A stretch of 64,000 nucleotides of DNA from Ancylostoma caninum. Taxonomy: Eukaryota > Nematoda > Chromadorea > Rhabditida > Ancylostomatidae. Both the position numbers and the translations under genes were made by a program. Where the stretch lies: contig JBAJFG010000611.1 of the NCBI GenBank assembly GCA_037903475.1, positions 4,154,001 to 4,218,000 of the forward strand, read 5' to 3'. How positions within the stretch are numbered: the stretch's first letter is position 1; every line of letters begins with the position of its first letter. Below are positions 22,985-35,700 of this stretch, piece by piece. A model generated the notes under the pieces. The model was not told where the DNA came from. It did not search any database and saw nothing but the letters and a program-made list of their open reading frames with translations.

Positions 22985-23865
22985 TGCAGAAGTTTCTGCC
23001 ACTCTTCCTCCCTCTATCAGTTCTATTTAGACGGGAGTTATTTTGCTGATAGTTCTATAAGTTTAGTTACGGGTGTATGGTTTTAATGCAGTTTACTGGT
23101 CCCTTGGAATTCCGAAATATGGTTTTAATACAGTTTACTGGTCCCTTGGAATTCCGAAATATTCTGGCTGGTTGCAATGCAGCCAATTGTGCACATCAGG
23201 AAATATAAGATTTGGAATTTTTCTGTCTCGGAGAGCGAGATACCTTAAAGATTCTATAACTGGTAAAGAACTCCGGGATCCCTGAAATGTTGCTGTGTAC
23301 ACGACGGTTCATGACGGATTGGATTCGTTGAGGTGGGTCTGCAATGAGCTCTGCGAGACACCACCGAAGTGGGGTTCTGTACCTTGGAACTATAAAAACT
23401 GGCTAATTCAGTTTGAATTGGATGAAACAGACTAAATGAGACATTTTCAAAGCGAAAAGCCTTAAGCGAAGAGTGAAAACTCGAGCGTGGAGCAAGGGGG
23501 AGACACTTGTGCTAGTCACCAACACTCCTCACTTCGAGCAGTCCTCTTTTGATAAATCCAAGGCGCATGAATCGCCATGTGCACAGCAACATTTCAGGGA
23601 CCTTGGGGCATCTCCATCACTCATGGGATCCCTAAGCTATCTCCTTCTCTGGTACAGGAACATTCCAAACCTTATATTTCGTGACGTGCCCAATTGGCTG
23701 CGTTGCAACCAGCCAGAATATTTCGGATTTCCCAGAGAGCAATAAACTGCACCAGACATTTGTAACTGAGCTTATAGAATCGTCAGCAGCACCTATCCCT
23801 TTTGAACAGAGCTGATAGAGGGAGCCAGGGTGGCAGAAACATCCACAGCGACTCACTGCTGAATT
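22985..23865. mobile_element. foldback element with duplicated segment in left arm
   Basis: The arms 22985-23240 and 23640-23865 are inverted copies: TTTCTGCCAC..TTCCTCCCTCTATCAG, TTCTATAAG..TAGTTAC, GAAATATTCTGGCTGGTTGC, GCAGCCAATTG. In the left arm a segment of about 47 bp (GGTTTTAATGCAGTTTACTG onward) occurs twice in tandem (23078 and 23125). No coding sequence recognised between the arms. Confidence 0.65.
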
Positions 23866-25563
23866 CAACTCACATTATTTTCGCATGTGTCAGCTAGTGG
23901 ATAGTGCGGGCACAATTTCTAGCTTGTGGGGGTTAACTCCACTCCAAGGAACCAGTACCTGATCAGATCTCAACGATAGACATCATCTTCTGAGGACCTG
24001 CGGGTGGTGCCGAACTACATACAGATTTCGATCACTGCGAAAAAAAAAAGATTCTTTAAAAAATAAAAAGTCGACAGAATGAAGAGATTTTGATTGGGTC
24101 CTGTCTCTAACGAGTATCTACACCTCCTATTTGAATTTGAACGATTATGTCTTGGCTTTCAAGAATTTATAGACGAAAAGCCAAAGGTTGCAACATTTTT
24201 TGCTTGCTACGGTACGTATCCCCTCCCCCATATACCACTGCCTTTTAGGATGAAAACGTGAACATAGTCTACCAGGATTAATTCAAAATCCTTGCCAACA
24301 ATTAAAATGAATGGAAAAATTACGGAATATATTCAGAATGGCAAGACACATCTTGCAACATACAGTTGCATATCCTTACCTATTTCTGTCACTAGCAAGA
24401 AGACTAAAGATGAGCACGTTCATTTCAGTTACTTGATGAGAAACGTTAAGGGGAATGTTGGGATGAAAAGGTCTTCAGAAAATTTATCAAATTCCCTCTT
24501 CTCACGCAAACATAGTGATTATGCTGAATTAGGCTTTTTGTACATTTTTCCAAGCAAATGAATTAGGTATCTACATGCAATGAAATTCTGGACTGCTGAT
24601 GGCGACTTTTCCTCACATGTTCATGCAAAAACATTTTCTGGTTTCTCTGACGTGAAAATGGATCGTCGTGGAATTTTTTTGTACAAACTGTAAAAGATAA
24701 GTACCAATTAGCCGTCTCGCCTGAAATATAGGTTCATCACTGGCCAGACTTCTGAATATAGAAGGCTATCCATCTGAATTCATCGATAAATGACTGCTCT
24801 TGAGCAGATGACATTAGAGCATGTTGAAGGGCCAATACACTGAGAAGTTGGTGCAAGAATTTTTCCCGTGGTGTGTCTCAAAGAGAGCTGGCGCCCTTCT
24901 TCTTTGGAATTTCTTATTTTATTCTTATTTTCCATCCCACCTTTTGGTTTTTGGAGAAATACTGGAAAATGTTGAGACTACCCTATTCTAGACTTTATAA
25001 AGTACACATCCCTTCAAGACAGAATATATCTCTTAGTGCTCCTTGACCGCAAGATTCGTCGCCGTATAAGGCCTTATTTCCAGAAAAAACCCTAGTTGTT
25101 TTTTCAGTAGTGTTTGGCACATTCCAACATCAGTCTTTCAAAACCCAGCATGTCCTGAAACCAAATGAAGGATGTGAGAGTGAAGTCCAGGAGTGGGCGC
25201 CCTTTTATAGGCATGTTCATAATTGTGATCGCATTATGGATAGGATATACTCGAATTTGAAAATTTGATTTCGACCAACTTGAAATTTTAGTTTTTTTTT
25301 CTCGGAAAAGACGGAAAATCATTAATCTTGATGATTGGTAAAAGGGATTCAGGGTTCCGACTTTTTTAACAGTTGAATTTTTGGTAAGGTCCGGTTCTGA
25401 ATTGACAATTGAATTGAGTTTCCTGGTTTTCGTTTGGTCTTAAGTATACACGCTTTCATAAATACATTTCACGCCGCCGTAGAAATGGAAATCATAGCAG
25501 GGAAAGCTGTTTCCTAGACTATATATGCTACTCATACCTAATTTGATCTGTATATCTAGTTTG
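23866..25563. other. intergenic, nothing recognised
   Basis: AT-rich intergenic sequence. The plus-strand frame over 24292-24561 has no domain, no splice context and no upstream signal, and is left out. Confidence 0.5.
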
Positions 25564-25844
25564 GGCGCGCGTAGAGCAGTGGTAAGAGGCCCACTGTTCG
25601 TCCTCACGATCGATGGTTCGATCTCGCCCGAGGCCAATCAAGCCTTCCATCCCTCTGGGGACGGTGACTTGGTAACAGAGGAGTCTGGGAGGATGGTGCA
25701 CTGATTTGGTTCATCGTATGCCCCCCCCGCAAGTCACTGTACAGGACACATACGCATTCAATGCCTCTACGATGTTCAGATGAAACCGAATGCGTGGCGC
25801 ATCCCACAAATCGGGATTGATCAACGCCGACCACTTTATCCTTT
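25564..25844 (+). mobile_element. tRNA-derived SINE
   Basis: 281-bp element. Its first 70 bases look like a tRNA gene: A-box-like TAGAGCAGTGGTAAGAGGC (25572-25590) and B box GGTTCGATCTC (25615-25625), the internal RNA polymerase III promoter. A non-tRNA body follows with no open function. It is flanked by a near-perfect 11-bp direct repeat, TATCTAGTTTG (25553-25563) and TATCTAATTTG (25845-25855), as expected for LINE-mediated insertion. The tRNA-like part does not fold as a clean tRNA, so a functional tRNA gene is unlikely. Confidence 0.8.
25572..25625 (+). promoter_or_regulatory. internal Pol III promoter (A and B boxes) of the SINE
   Basis: The A-box-like TAGAGCAGTGG at 25572 and the B box GGTTCGATCTC at 25615 are about 43 bases apart, a tRNA-like spacing. 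Confidence 0.7.
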
Positions 25845-25855
25845 TATCTAATTTG

Positions 25856-26585
25856 AATGTGAAAAATTATTTGGCTACTAGTGTTTTCGGTACTGAAACT
25901 TCTATAAGGTGTAAGGTACCCACAACACGCATGCGCATTGTTTTCACGTGCATGCTTCAACAACTGAGCGGAGAACAAGTAAGGCAAGAATAATTAATTA
26001 AGCACAATGTTTGTGACAGTACATACAGTCACTGTTGAAAACAGGTAGTTTGACGAAACGCTCGCGAACCAACCTGTTTCTCCCCATGATCTTGTGGTCT
26101 GAAAATAAGAATGATTCCATTTTTAAGTTCGAAAGAATCACCACGTCACAATCACATGGGAGTAAAACTCTGTATTCAAGCACATGTAAAGCGACGAGAG
26201 GAGCTATTCTTTCAACTGTCTTTGATCAGAAATCAAAGGTCAGGAAAGGAATAAAGGATGGGTCGTCGGAAATTACGGAAGACGGAAAATCGGAGCACAG
26301 AGTGTATGAATTCTTATTTAAACTTTATGTCAATTCTATATAACCATTCTACAGAATTTGTAAATTCTACTAAATGTTTTGTCCGCCATCTAATACGGAA
26401 CTTGGGCGAAAGTGGAGCTATAAAAAAAAGAGGAGAGAATAGTGATGAAACACCAGCTCAACATCTGTGATATAGCTTTCAATTCGGGAATTGCAAATAA
26501 TTGTTCCTCCAAGCTTGCGAGAACATTCCGAGCAAGCACTCAGAAGCCCATCGTATGACATGAAACCCTCCCAATTTTGTTTCTA
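25856..26585. other. intergenic, nothing recognised
   Basis: The plus-strand frame 26035-26343 is open but shows no recognisable domain or splice context. Confidence 0.4.
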
Positions 26586-27309
26586 CATGGTGGCCCATAA
26601 TTATGGTGACAACGTGCAGGCTTCCGCCTTTCAATTTATCCTAGGTTAATGCATCTTCTCCAAAATAATACTTATTTTTTCGTTAGTTCTTGTTTATCAC
26701 TTCCAGTCTTCACATGTAATATCGAAAATCTCATATTGACTCTTACCTACTGCCATTGCGAAGCTAAGTTTTTTGGAAAGCTGCGTTTTCAAATCGCTGA
26801 CAGCGTCCAGGAAATCGATGCACGCAGTGATTCCAATGTATAAATAGTTGAAAACAAATTCTGTTAGAAATGAATGTGGAAGGTGCAATACAGTTCGTAA
26901 GAAGCGTAAAAATGCATGGACATTCCAATGATCCTAGCGATTATCCCTAAGAAACCCCAAGTTCCAACCCCCTTGGATTGTTCGGCTTGCTCAGTTTGCA
27001 AGGTAATGGGTTTATCAAGACCTCACAGGGATGCAAATCGCTGATTTTCTTCTTACAACTGTTGGGAGGAATTTCATTTGCCTAAGACTGAATTTGACGA
27101 TTTTGGAAGCGTGCCGCCGCCAACAACGAAATTGTCAGACATTTTAGCCTTGATGCAGCAGCTGGAGAAAGATACTTCCAAACCCAGTTTTCGTCTCAGT
27201 TTATTGCTCAATGAAGAACAAAAAAAAAAACAATGTCGGATTCTCAGGTAAGTTTAGAGTGCTTTTAAATGAGTGTTTGTTCCTGTCACCATAATCATGG
27301 GCCACCCTG
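26586..27309. mobile_element. Tc1/mariner-like MITE with TA target site
   Basis: 724 bp bounded by TA dinucleotides (26584-26585, 27310-27311). TIRs of about 24 bp: CATGGTGGCCCATAATTATG..GTGACA at the left and TGTCACCATAATCATGGGCC..ACCCTG at the right. No transposase recognised inside. Confidence 0.7.
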
Positions 27310-27311
27310 TA

Positions 27312-30300
27312 TTCCCATAATGTCCATTGTTCTATAGACTACAATTAGCATGAAGCGTGAAAGTTACAAAACGCTGACAAATACAGCGGGAAAACTGAAA
27401 TAATGAGTAGTGAGGGGAGAAAATGATCACCACTATTTTGACTTCTTAAGTCTAAATTTTGTTTTCCGTCAGAATAATGGAAAATAGCTCATATGATAGT
27501 GCACAGCTGGTTCCATCTATTCACTTATACGTACAGCCCTGCAAAAGAGTAAGGATTCGAATGTTAGTGTACAAGCAGTTAAGCTTCCAAACTTCTCCGC
27601 CAAATACGAAAGATTACCATAAAATGCGTCATCCGAGTACATCGCATTACAATTAGAAAAAAAAGAAAAAATGCAGACATTCATGCTAAAGCCAAAAATC
27701 CATTGATTTTACTCTCGAAATCGATATGCTGCTTATTAGTGGAAACAATGGATGAGCAGTGAGGGCCTCGAATAACTATGTGTAACCAGAGCTAGTAAAA
27801 AAAAAGCTTTCGAGTAATGTCCCTTTTTCCAAACATAGCAGAGATAACGTGAAAGCAATCATGTGGCCTTATCCACGTTTTGATAGTAATAGTATTCTTA
27901 CGCACAGCAAAACATCATTAATATCTTCATCGTTGTAAAGAACAGAATGTTGGACTGGTCGTGCGCAAGGTTCCACGTCATGACCATTTCCATGACCACT
28001 GCTTGGGATCTGACAAGAACAGCTGTCTGGCAGTGGTTAAGGAATACTCACATAACGAGAACTGTACACAATATGCAGATTTGATTTGTGTCAAAACCGT
28101 AATAGCATGTCATGCGAACGTTAGTACTGTATCGGAAGATGTCAAAACATTATCAAGAAAGGCATGCCTAATCGTATGATGATGATGCTATCCAAGTCAG
28201 TCGCTCCGTTTACAATGTATGGGTAATAAATCATGAGCGATGAGACGTCAAGGTTCTTGCGATCGACGCTACACTTCTGCTGCAGATTAGTAGGCGTGTA
28301 ACCGCACTTTTTACAGACCATATCAGGGCCATTACTGGGCTATTTGACGTCATGCTCAAAAAAAACTTTATTTCATGATGAATTAACGCGCTACTTGGGC
28401 CTACTTTAGTAAATGGTTATACTGTTGACGACTTCACATTATGCTTGCACGCAAATCCATTGCATTTGATGTGACACTTTTTTTACTGCCACAAAATTCA
28501 CTTCTCGAGAAACGCATGGCTCGAGCCTCTGGCGTTCACCTAGCAGAACAGCTTGTTTCATACATTTTCCAAAGGCCAAGTGTTGAATATGGAACATTGG
28601 TCGTGGTTGCGACATTTCTCCATCCCGTCGTTATAATGAAAAAAGCTTGCCGACTACGTATATCCTTAGTTGGTGAGTGCGTAGATGGCTACTTGCCATA
28701 ACCGCTTACTCCTAGAGACATCTACATCGAAAATATGTCCTCGACTAGATGTCCGTCTGATGTTCATTTGGAAGTTTTCCGAGAAAAAAACACAAGCATA
28801 TATTACGTACACAGGACCAACACTTGAGTCTGGCACAACAACTTCTTACCCATCTGTGATGAAAGAGATCTATGCAATAGAAAAGGTTTAGAACAATTTC
28901 ACTCACAAGTCAATGATACAAATAGTTGGATTTGATTACACTAACATACCAAGAGCCAGAATGAGAAACATTTACTTCAAACTATCTTCATTAGAAACTT
29001 GATGCGAATTATTCGACGTATACATGATTCACATCTTCTGCATTCTCCTAAAACACACGCCAATCCTGATCTGTTCAAAATTGTACCTTCTTGTACCTTC
29101 TAGAACTAGTGGTGGTGACCATAAATTGTTTTATCCATATGGTCAAACTACGCTTGGATCCAATTGTGTAGCGGTATACCTAAAACTAACCAACGAACTA
29201 TATCATAACTACACCATTTTGCAGCCAGTTCAAGCGTATAGTGTCTGCAAAACTACTCGAGCCATAGATGATTTGAAAATGTGCATTCCTGTAAAGTATG
29301 TCTCTGTGTTCCTTGAACTCCCACACTCTCCCCTTCAGAAACTTAATAAATGAAAGAAAAAAAGGTCCGCCTAATTGATTAACATTTATTATAGTCTCTG
29401 AAACCTAAAGCATCGCTCAGTGGTTAAATTTCCACTGGGTTTTGATCATGAAGTTTCTAGCCAAGGAGAAGAAGTGGGTCTCTTCCTGAACACAAGACGC
29501 AAGGAAGTTGAAGGGAGTTTTCGCTCTATCTCACTGAATCGACGTTCTCCATGCGTGTTATATTCATAGCTGTTTAAAAAAAAGAACCGCTATAGAACAT
29601 CGGGCTGTGGCATTGTACTCATTGCGCTCCACTCTACTGATATACAGTAATGGCTAAAAGGAAACGATCAGACTGCTGAAGGTGGAATTTTTTTACTATG
29701 GCTCAACTACGGACTGAGCCATTCAGACAAACTCAGACAATCGTGACGTCGAACAGCAGGTAGGACCTCCATCGGCCCTGAGTAGAATGTGTTGCTCATG
29801 CCTCCAGACGTGCTCCAATCCGTCGAGATTCCCCGGACGTGCTGCCGTTCAATTATTTCATGTTGAATTGAGGGAATTTCACCATCTTAATGCATGGCAC
29901 GCGTCAGCTGGATGTACTGATGAAGGTCTTCGTCACAGGTGTAAGGACTGGAGTTGGATTTGGGTGCGTAAAATACTCAAAACGCAAAATGCTTGCTCTT
30001 CTCTGAGCATCACTCTCGTTACAAACCCACGGCGGTGTTACTGCCTGGGCTGTCCCCGAGAATAGAACGTCGAATAACCAGCGATCTTCATGCACATTCC
30101 AGCAGATGTCGCTTAATTTTCGGGTACAATTCACGTGAAATCGAGCGTATTTCGCTTATTTTCTGGAGAGTTACGTGTATTTTTTGGGTGAAATGGGGAA
30201 TATTTCGGCGAAGAATAAGCGAAATCAGCTCGAAAGCGCGTGTAATCTGCTCAAATTTTGTCATCTGAGCAGGGGGGAGGAAGCGGCATCCCTTAGCGGG

Positions 30301-30472
30301 ATCGGAGATAGCCGTGGCGGCACGTGTGGGGGGGAGACGTCTGCGATATGTGGGGGTAAGCGCCCGCGATTTGAGGTTCACCCCCTCCACCTGCGGTCAA
30401 CCCCCACGATTGCCTGAGAAATTTCGGTGTGATAAACGTCGAATTACTCACTCACTCTCACTCACTCACTCA

Positions 30473-30510
<38 letters not shown>

Positions 30511-30529
30511 ACCCCGCATAAATCTAAAA
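27312..30529. other. intergenic, no gene recognised
   Basis: Contains a GC-richer block (30080-30430) that may be an unclassified repeat, followed by a CT-rich simple repeat. Open frames at 28441-28701 and 29024-29353 have no recognised domain. Confidence 0.4.
30449..30510. repeat. (ACTC)n/(CT)n simple repeat
   Basis: Continuous CACT/CTCT tract, slightly interrupted near its end. Confidence 0.95.
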
Positions 30530-30900
30530 AAGCAAATTCTCAATTTCGAAAAGGTGCAGCAAACGTTCGCACGTTTCTTGTACCTTCGATTGTTCCCACT
30601 GAGCAAATATGAGTATATACCGAGTTATACTACGCCTGCGACATTTTCACTTGGATATATTGGAGCGGAATGTCTTGTGAATAGTTTGTCCTTTCGTTTA
30701 TGGTCCTAAAGGAAGAAAAAATCTTAGAGCCACTAAATACTGGATCTTTCGTCGCCATAATGACAGAGTAGGGGCTGTAATCTTCACTACAAGCACATCC
30801 ACAGGGGCATGCCCTACTTTGGATTCTCTATTTCACCGCTGTGTTAGTTTGCTTGAGAAGTTCCCTTTTGAGCTGCTACAACCGCGGAAGTGCGGGATCA
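30530..30900 (+). pseudogene. LINE reverse-transcriptase C-terminal remnant (CR1-like)
   Basis: After the CT repeat the plus strand reads LNFEKVQQTFARFLYLRLFP, then EYIPSY. This matches the 'I-x-K-V-Q-x-x-F-T-R' segment that precedes the last conserved block of CR1-type LINE reverse transcriptases. A shifted frame further on (YWIFRRHNDRVGAVIF) may be the tail. It is frameshifted and truncated. Confidence 0.5.
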
Positions 30901-32734
30901 TCAGAAATAAGTTGAGTAGGTTTGGCCTCTCCCAATTTTTACGGATTCTAGAATAGAGCACTCCCATACCTCTGTTTCTTTAGCTTCCTTTTGCGACTGC
31001 ACGTGCTCAGAAATCCTTTCGATGGCCGAGTGTTACAGGAACGGTTCCGCCTGCTTATCGCGAACTTTATCTACTTTAATATTAATTTTCTTAACTTCCC
31101 TATTCTTTTGATCTAAATCCCTTATCTCTATATTTACTAACAAGATCATGGGTGTCTCGTTGCAAATGTTCACTTTTGCCCATGTGCCTATCTGCCGTTT
31201 ACGTTGGATCCGTCGCAGGCTTTATGACCATGTTAGTCCCTTCTGAGCTCCTTTGTAAACCGATCAACCATCCAGTGTGCCGGTTCTGCAAGCGTTTCAG
31301 TTTGCATACATACCTGCGTGCCGAAGCTGCAGCATACTCCGGTAAGCCATATGTGCTCTTGGGCACGTGGCCAACTGGTGTGAATAATAAACTATTACTT
31401 CTTACCAGGGCTTTGATCAGCAGTTTTGTACCCACATGCAAACAAAAGAGTCCTTATACCCACTGAAAACGAGTGCTTTTTTTCCTGTTGTTTCAATGTT
31501 TTTGTAAAAGGTTTCTGGTTGAAATAACCTTGTTACCCACGGCACATTGACTATGCCAACGTTGTATCGAATAAATAAATAAACAAATAAATAAATAATA
31601 ACGTAAACTGCTTACGAAAAAAAACAACCGTGTTCCGAGTTCAAATTCACTGCTTTCATAAATATGTTGGTTCTAAGAGCCATTTTAATTGAACAACTGT
31701 AGATTTTTCTTTTTGAGTAGCGAAGAGAGTGAATAACATCCCGGTGGAAACAATAGGCGGATATGTACCCAATCCGCACCAACTCTTCTTTTTTCTTCGC
31801 AGGCGGAAATGAAGGTGTTGGACAAAACCCATGGAAGCTGAGGAAGTTGAAGTTTGGGTTCAATAATGCACCTATAATTGAGCCTCTGCCAATGCTAAGC
31901 TGCTGTTAGGAAGCCCCGATAAGGATTTTATGCAAATTCAAATTCCCTTTGGATAGCTAAATCCTGAGGAGAGTTGTAGCGAAAATCCCTTGGTCTATAG
32001 GACCGCTGATCTCTTTTTATCCGCTCCTGAAATTGTCGTACTGTCTTGTCATCATTTGATCCCGTTGACGCTTCTCTGCCAGAGGAAAAAGAAATGCAAG
32101 AGGTGATGACAATCTAACTTTACTCTTTATCTGATTTAAGTGAATAGAAAATGTCAAATAAATTAACAGAAGATCGCATGAGCAGCTTGTGGTGGTAATG
32201 CACAATTGAGATGATATGTGATTTCAGAACGATTCAAGAAAGACACCTCGAATCACGAGAACGCAGTGGCAAGCAGGAGAGGAACAAAACAACAACCAGC
32301 ACAACTTACAATAAAGCTACAATTCTCACAAATCATGTGTCTAAGCTAGCAATAATTAAGATCAAATAAAAATCAGAGAAAACAATGGAATTCTTCTAAC
32401 CGGGCGCAAAACACAACAGCACGCTTCAGTCAAAAACACAGGAAAGTCAGACTCCCCAATAATTTTTCAGAAAAAAAAATGCGAATCACAGAATAGCTAG
32501 AGAGCAACAAAATACGAAATTCAATGCATTTATACACATCGATTTATGAAGAAATGGCAGGAAGCCAACTATGCCTAGTTGGTAGGAAAATCCACTAAGG
32601 AGCAGCTAAACTCTCTTCACTTTACAAGAAGAAATTCAAAAAAAAATGATGAGCGATAGGAACAAAGACTGTGGGAAACTATAGACAATTGTATATACTT
32701 CTAGCAGTATATAAGACAATAAATGATGAGGAGC
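30901..32734. other. intergenic / 3' flank of PTR gene
   Basis: No exon recognised. A 3' UTR of the PTR gene should start at 32734 and run downward, but no canonical AATAAA was identified on the minus strand close to the stop. (AAATAA)n-like sequence lies at 31570-31600. Confidence 0.4.
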
Positions 32735-35700
32735 CTAGTGCAACTCGGACGACTTTGGTATCCGGAAGAAGCCAACAGGGAAAATGGAAAGAAATACCGG
32801 TATGAAGAAAAGCCCGTGAATTGCGCCGATCACCATCGTCAGCCATATTGTTTTGAAGAAAACTAGAATGATGTACGCATCTACTGTGTACAGTATCGTT
32901 ATTCCAGCAATTGTCGAAGAGGCGCCCTGAAAACCAAACCATTTGAACAACAGCTGAACATTTGTTTATTCACCACTTTCGCTTCGTTTCATAAATGCTG
33001 TGAGCTTCACTCTTCAAAACGTTCAAAGAAGAGCACTTAACCAATCATACGTGGCCTCTTACTCAGCTTACTCTTAAGTTTATATTAGGTTGGTGCATAA
33101 TTAATGCGGCTTTTTTCGCGACTTCTTTCCTCGATAAAAATTAAAGCTTTTCAAGGTTTTTTAAAGGTTTTTTTAATGAAAGCAATCCTCTCTTTCCATT
33201 TATTAAAGGCGCTGTCGAGAGCCGCGTCCATATCCGCCGTAATATGCTCTATCACTCCGGGAAAAGTTGGAACGCAGCGCAGTCATTTCGCGATCTCAGG
33301 GAGCTTTTCAAAGATGCACCAATCAGCAAGGCTAAGTTGAAGGATTGTTCACATTCATAAGGTACGAATTTCATAAATGAAGGAAGAAGAGGCTGACCAT
33401 CGAATTCCGAGCACCAAGAATTTTGGGCGGCCGTGGAAGAGGACGAAAGCTTGACAACGGGAATGCTGCCCGAACTCTTCAATATGGACCATTCGACTAT
33501 GGTTCTTCCTTTCACTATGCTCAGAACAACATGAAGATTGGCCAGATGGGTCCGCATGAACTATCAGACAGGAGCAAATTTTAACTTCCACCGACTTTAT
33601 ATAGGAGAATGAGTAGGCTCCATTTCTAAGGAATTTCGTCAATCGAACCCCTCTCTCTTCCACAGCTGCCAAAAGTTCCTGGTCGTCCAAATTTGATCAT
33701 AGGTCTCTTCCTTCTTCATCTGTAGGATTGCACTTTCCTACTTGAACTACTTAAATATTTTCGACTTGGCTTTGCTCATTTGTCTTTGACCAAAATTTCA
33801 TTGAGATCGCGGAATGACTGTGCTGCATTCCAAGCTTTCCCGAAGTGATAGAGCATGGGATAATGAATTTGGATACGCTCTCCGATACCACCGTTATTAA
33901 ACGAAAAAAAGAGGATTATTTACATGGAAAACTGTCGAAGAAGCGTTAACTTTTGAAGAGAAAAGGAGTCACAAAAAAAGCCGCATCAATTATGCACCAA
34001 CCTAATAAAACATGAAAGGCAAGCTTGCAAAATCTGTGTGTTTTCCGGGAAATCTTGGAATGCAGGAGATATCCCGCCTTTTTCTTCAGGTAAAAATTTA
34101 TGGGAAAGAAATTATCCTGAGAGAAACCAATCTGTACGTTAACCTGCAAGTGTTCATGAAGTCCAAACAACACAAATGAAAGATTTTAGGCATAGTTTGA
34201 TCATTGTTCACTGACCTTGGTTGGACATAAATCATCTGATAGTGTCGCACTCTAAAAACTTTGAACAGTCTTGAATGGATACTCCAAAGAAGTTATTGTT
34301 CTCAAAGGAGTAATGGTATGGTTTTCTCGTCGATTTAGAAGTGACCTTAGTTCGTTTCGGTATAGAAAAACAGCAATTGTTGTTGTCACAATAACGTGGT
34401 CAAGAAGGAGCCAATGAAAACAAATTTGTACTCCACTAAAGTAGCGTCCATTAAGATATGATAAGAGAATGAAATCTCCTGCGACATCTCATAACCTCAG
34501 TTTCTCGACTTCGAATCTTTTTTGTGAGCCAATGAGGAAAAACAGAAGGCGATTTAGACAAGATAGTTTTTGCCCACTTTCTCCACCAGACCTCTATAAC
34601 TACATATTCACCTCTTCTTACCGCTCAAATAAGAGGGAATGAGTGCCTTACAAATTCATCAAAAAACCAGCAAAGCATTGTTGGATTTCAACCTTAATAG
34701 CATCTTAGCAACATTACAACTCTCAGAACAATGTTAACATGATTTTTGGTAGTGGATATCAGAATAATATCTTCCGTCAGTGTTTTCTTTCACTGCACAT
34801 GTTACATGTTACCAACTCCGTTCACATCTAAGAAGAAGAAATGTAGAGCATGACTATAATGGCAAATTATGCGATTACCACCACATTTACAGCGGATGGT
34901 TTATGCGTTGAATTGATTTTCAAGAGGCACTGCCTCCATGTAATGCGAGATATGAAGAAACATGAAAGAGCTTGTTGACGATACGAATTGACGAGGACTA
35001 CGGGCCAGGTAAATAATTTGATGAACGAAGGCATTTATTTTGCAATGTCTCATAGCTGGTCAGACAATCTGGTAGAACGAAGAGAAGAACCCTCCTGCTC
35101 CAGTCGTACGGATTACTTAAATTTAAAAAATCGCGAGCTTTGATAGCATGAAGATCACTGAGATAAGTGAAACATTGCCTGATATCTGCACCACGCTGAA
35201 GAAGATAGGAGAGCCGCACTGCGTCATATTGGCCGTGTATAAAACTCGATAAGAAGAGGAACACAAGAAATGTCAACGAAAACAGTGAGGGATAGTTGCT
35301 CAGACCGAAAATTTTCGATCGCTGTGAGCACAGGAACATCTGCTATGAAAGTGGACACTACCGACGAGGATGCGAACGTGGAGAATCATCTGTGTGTCAC
35401 GAAAACACTTTCCGCAGGAAATAGGATGTAGAAGAGTCTTTGAGCAAGTAATGATATCTTTTTTTTATAAAGAAACTTGAGAGGCCAACAGTAAGATTTG
35501 TTGCGTTATTGTTTTATTTCCGCTAGTACTTTTTACTCGCTTCCAATTCTTTGTACTCAAAAGTTGTGTTTGCTTGTGCAGAAGCTTCCCTCTTGATCTA
35601 GTTTTCAATCTAATTAGACTTCTTCGATCTCCTAATCCACCAGGAAAGGCGCTGTGTAAAAGGGCGCTTACAATCTATCGTTTTTTTTTGTTCACTCACT

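Noticed and set aside
25564..25635. functional tRNA gene
   Set aside because: A/B boxes are present but the acceptor stem and anticodon arm do not form, and the sequence continues as a 281-bp unit with target duplication. It is a SINE.
30449..30510. CRISPR-like or regulatory array
   Set aside because: Plain CT/ACTC microsatellite in a eukaryotic context.
33355..33690. 111-codon minus-strand ORF as a gene
   Set aside because: Lies fully inside the palindromic MITE, and the sister copy at 13664-13852 has it broken.
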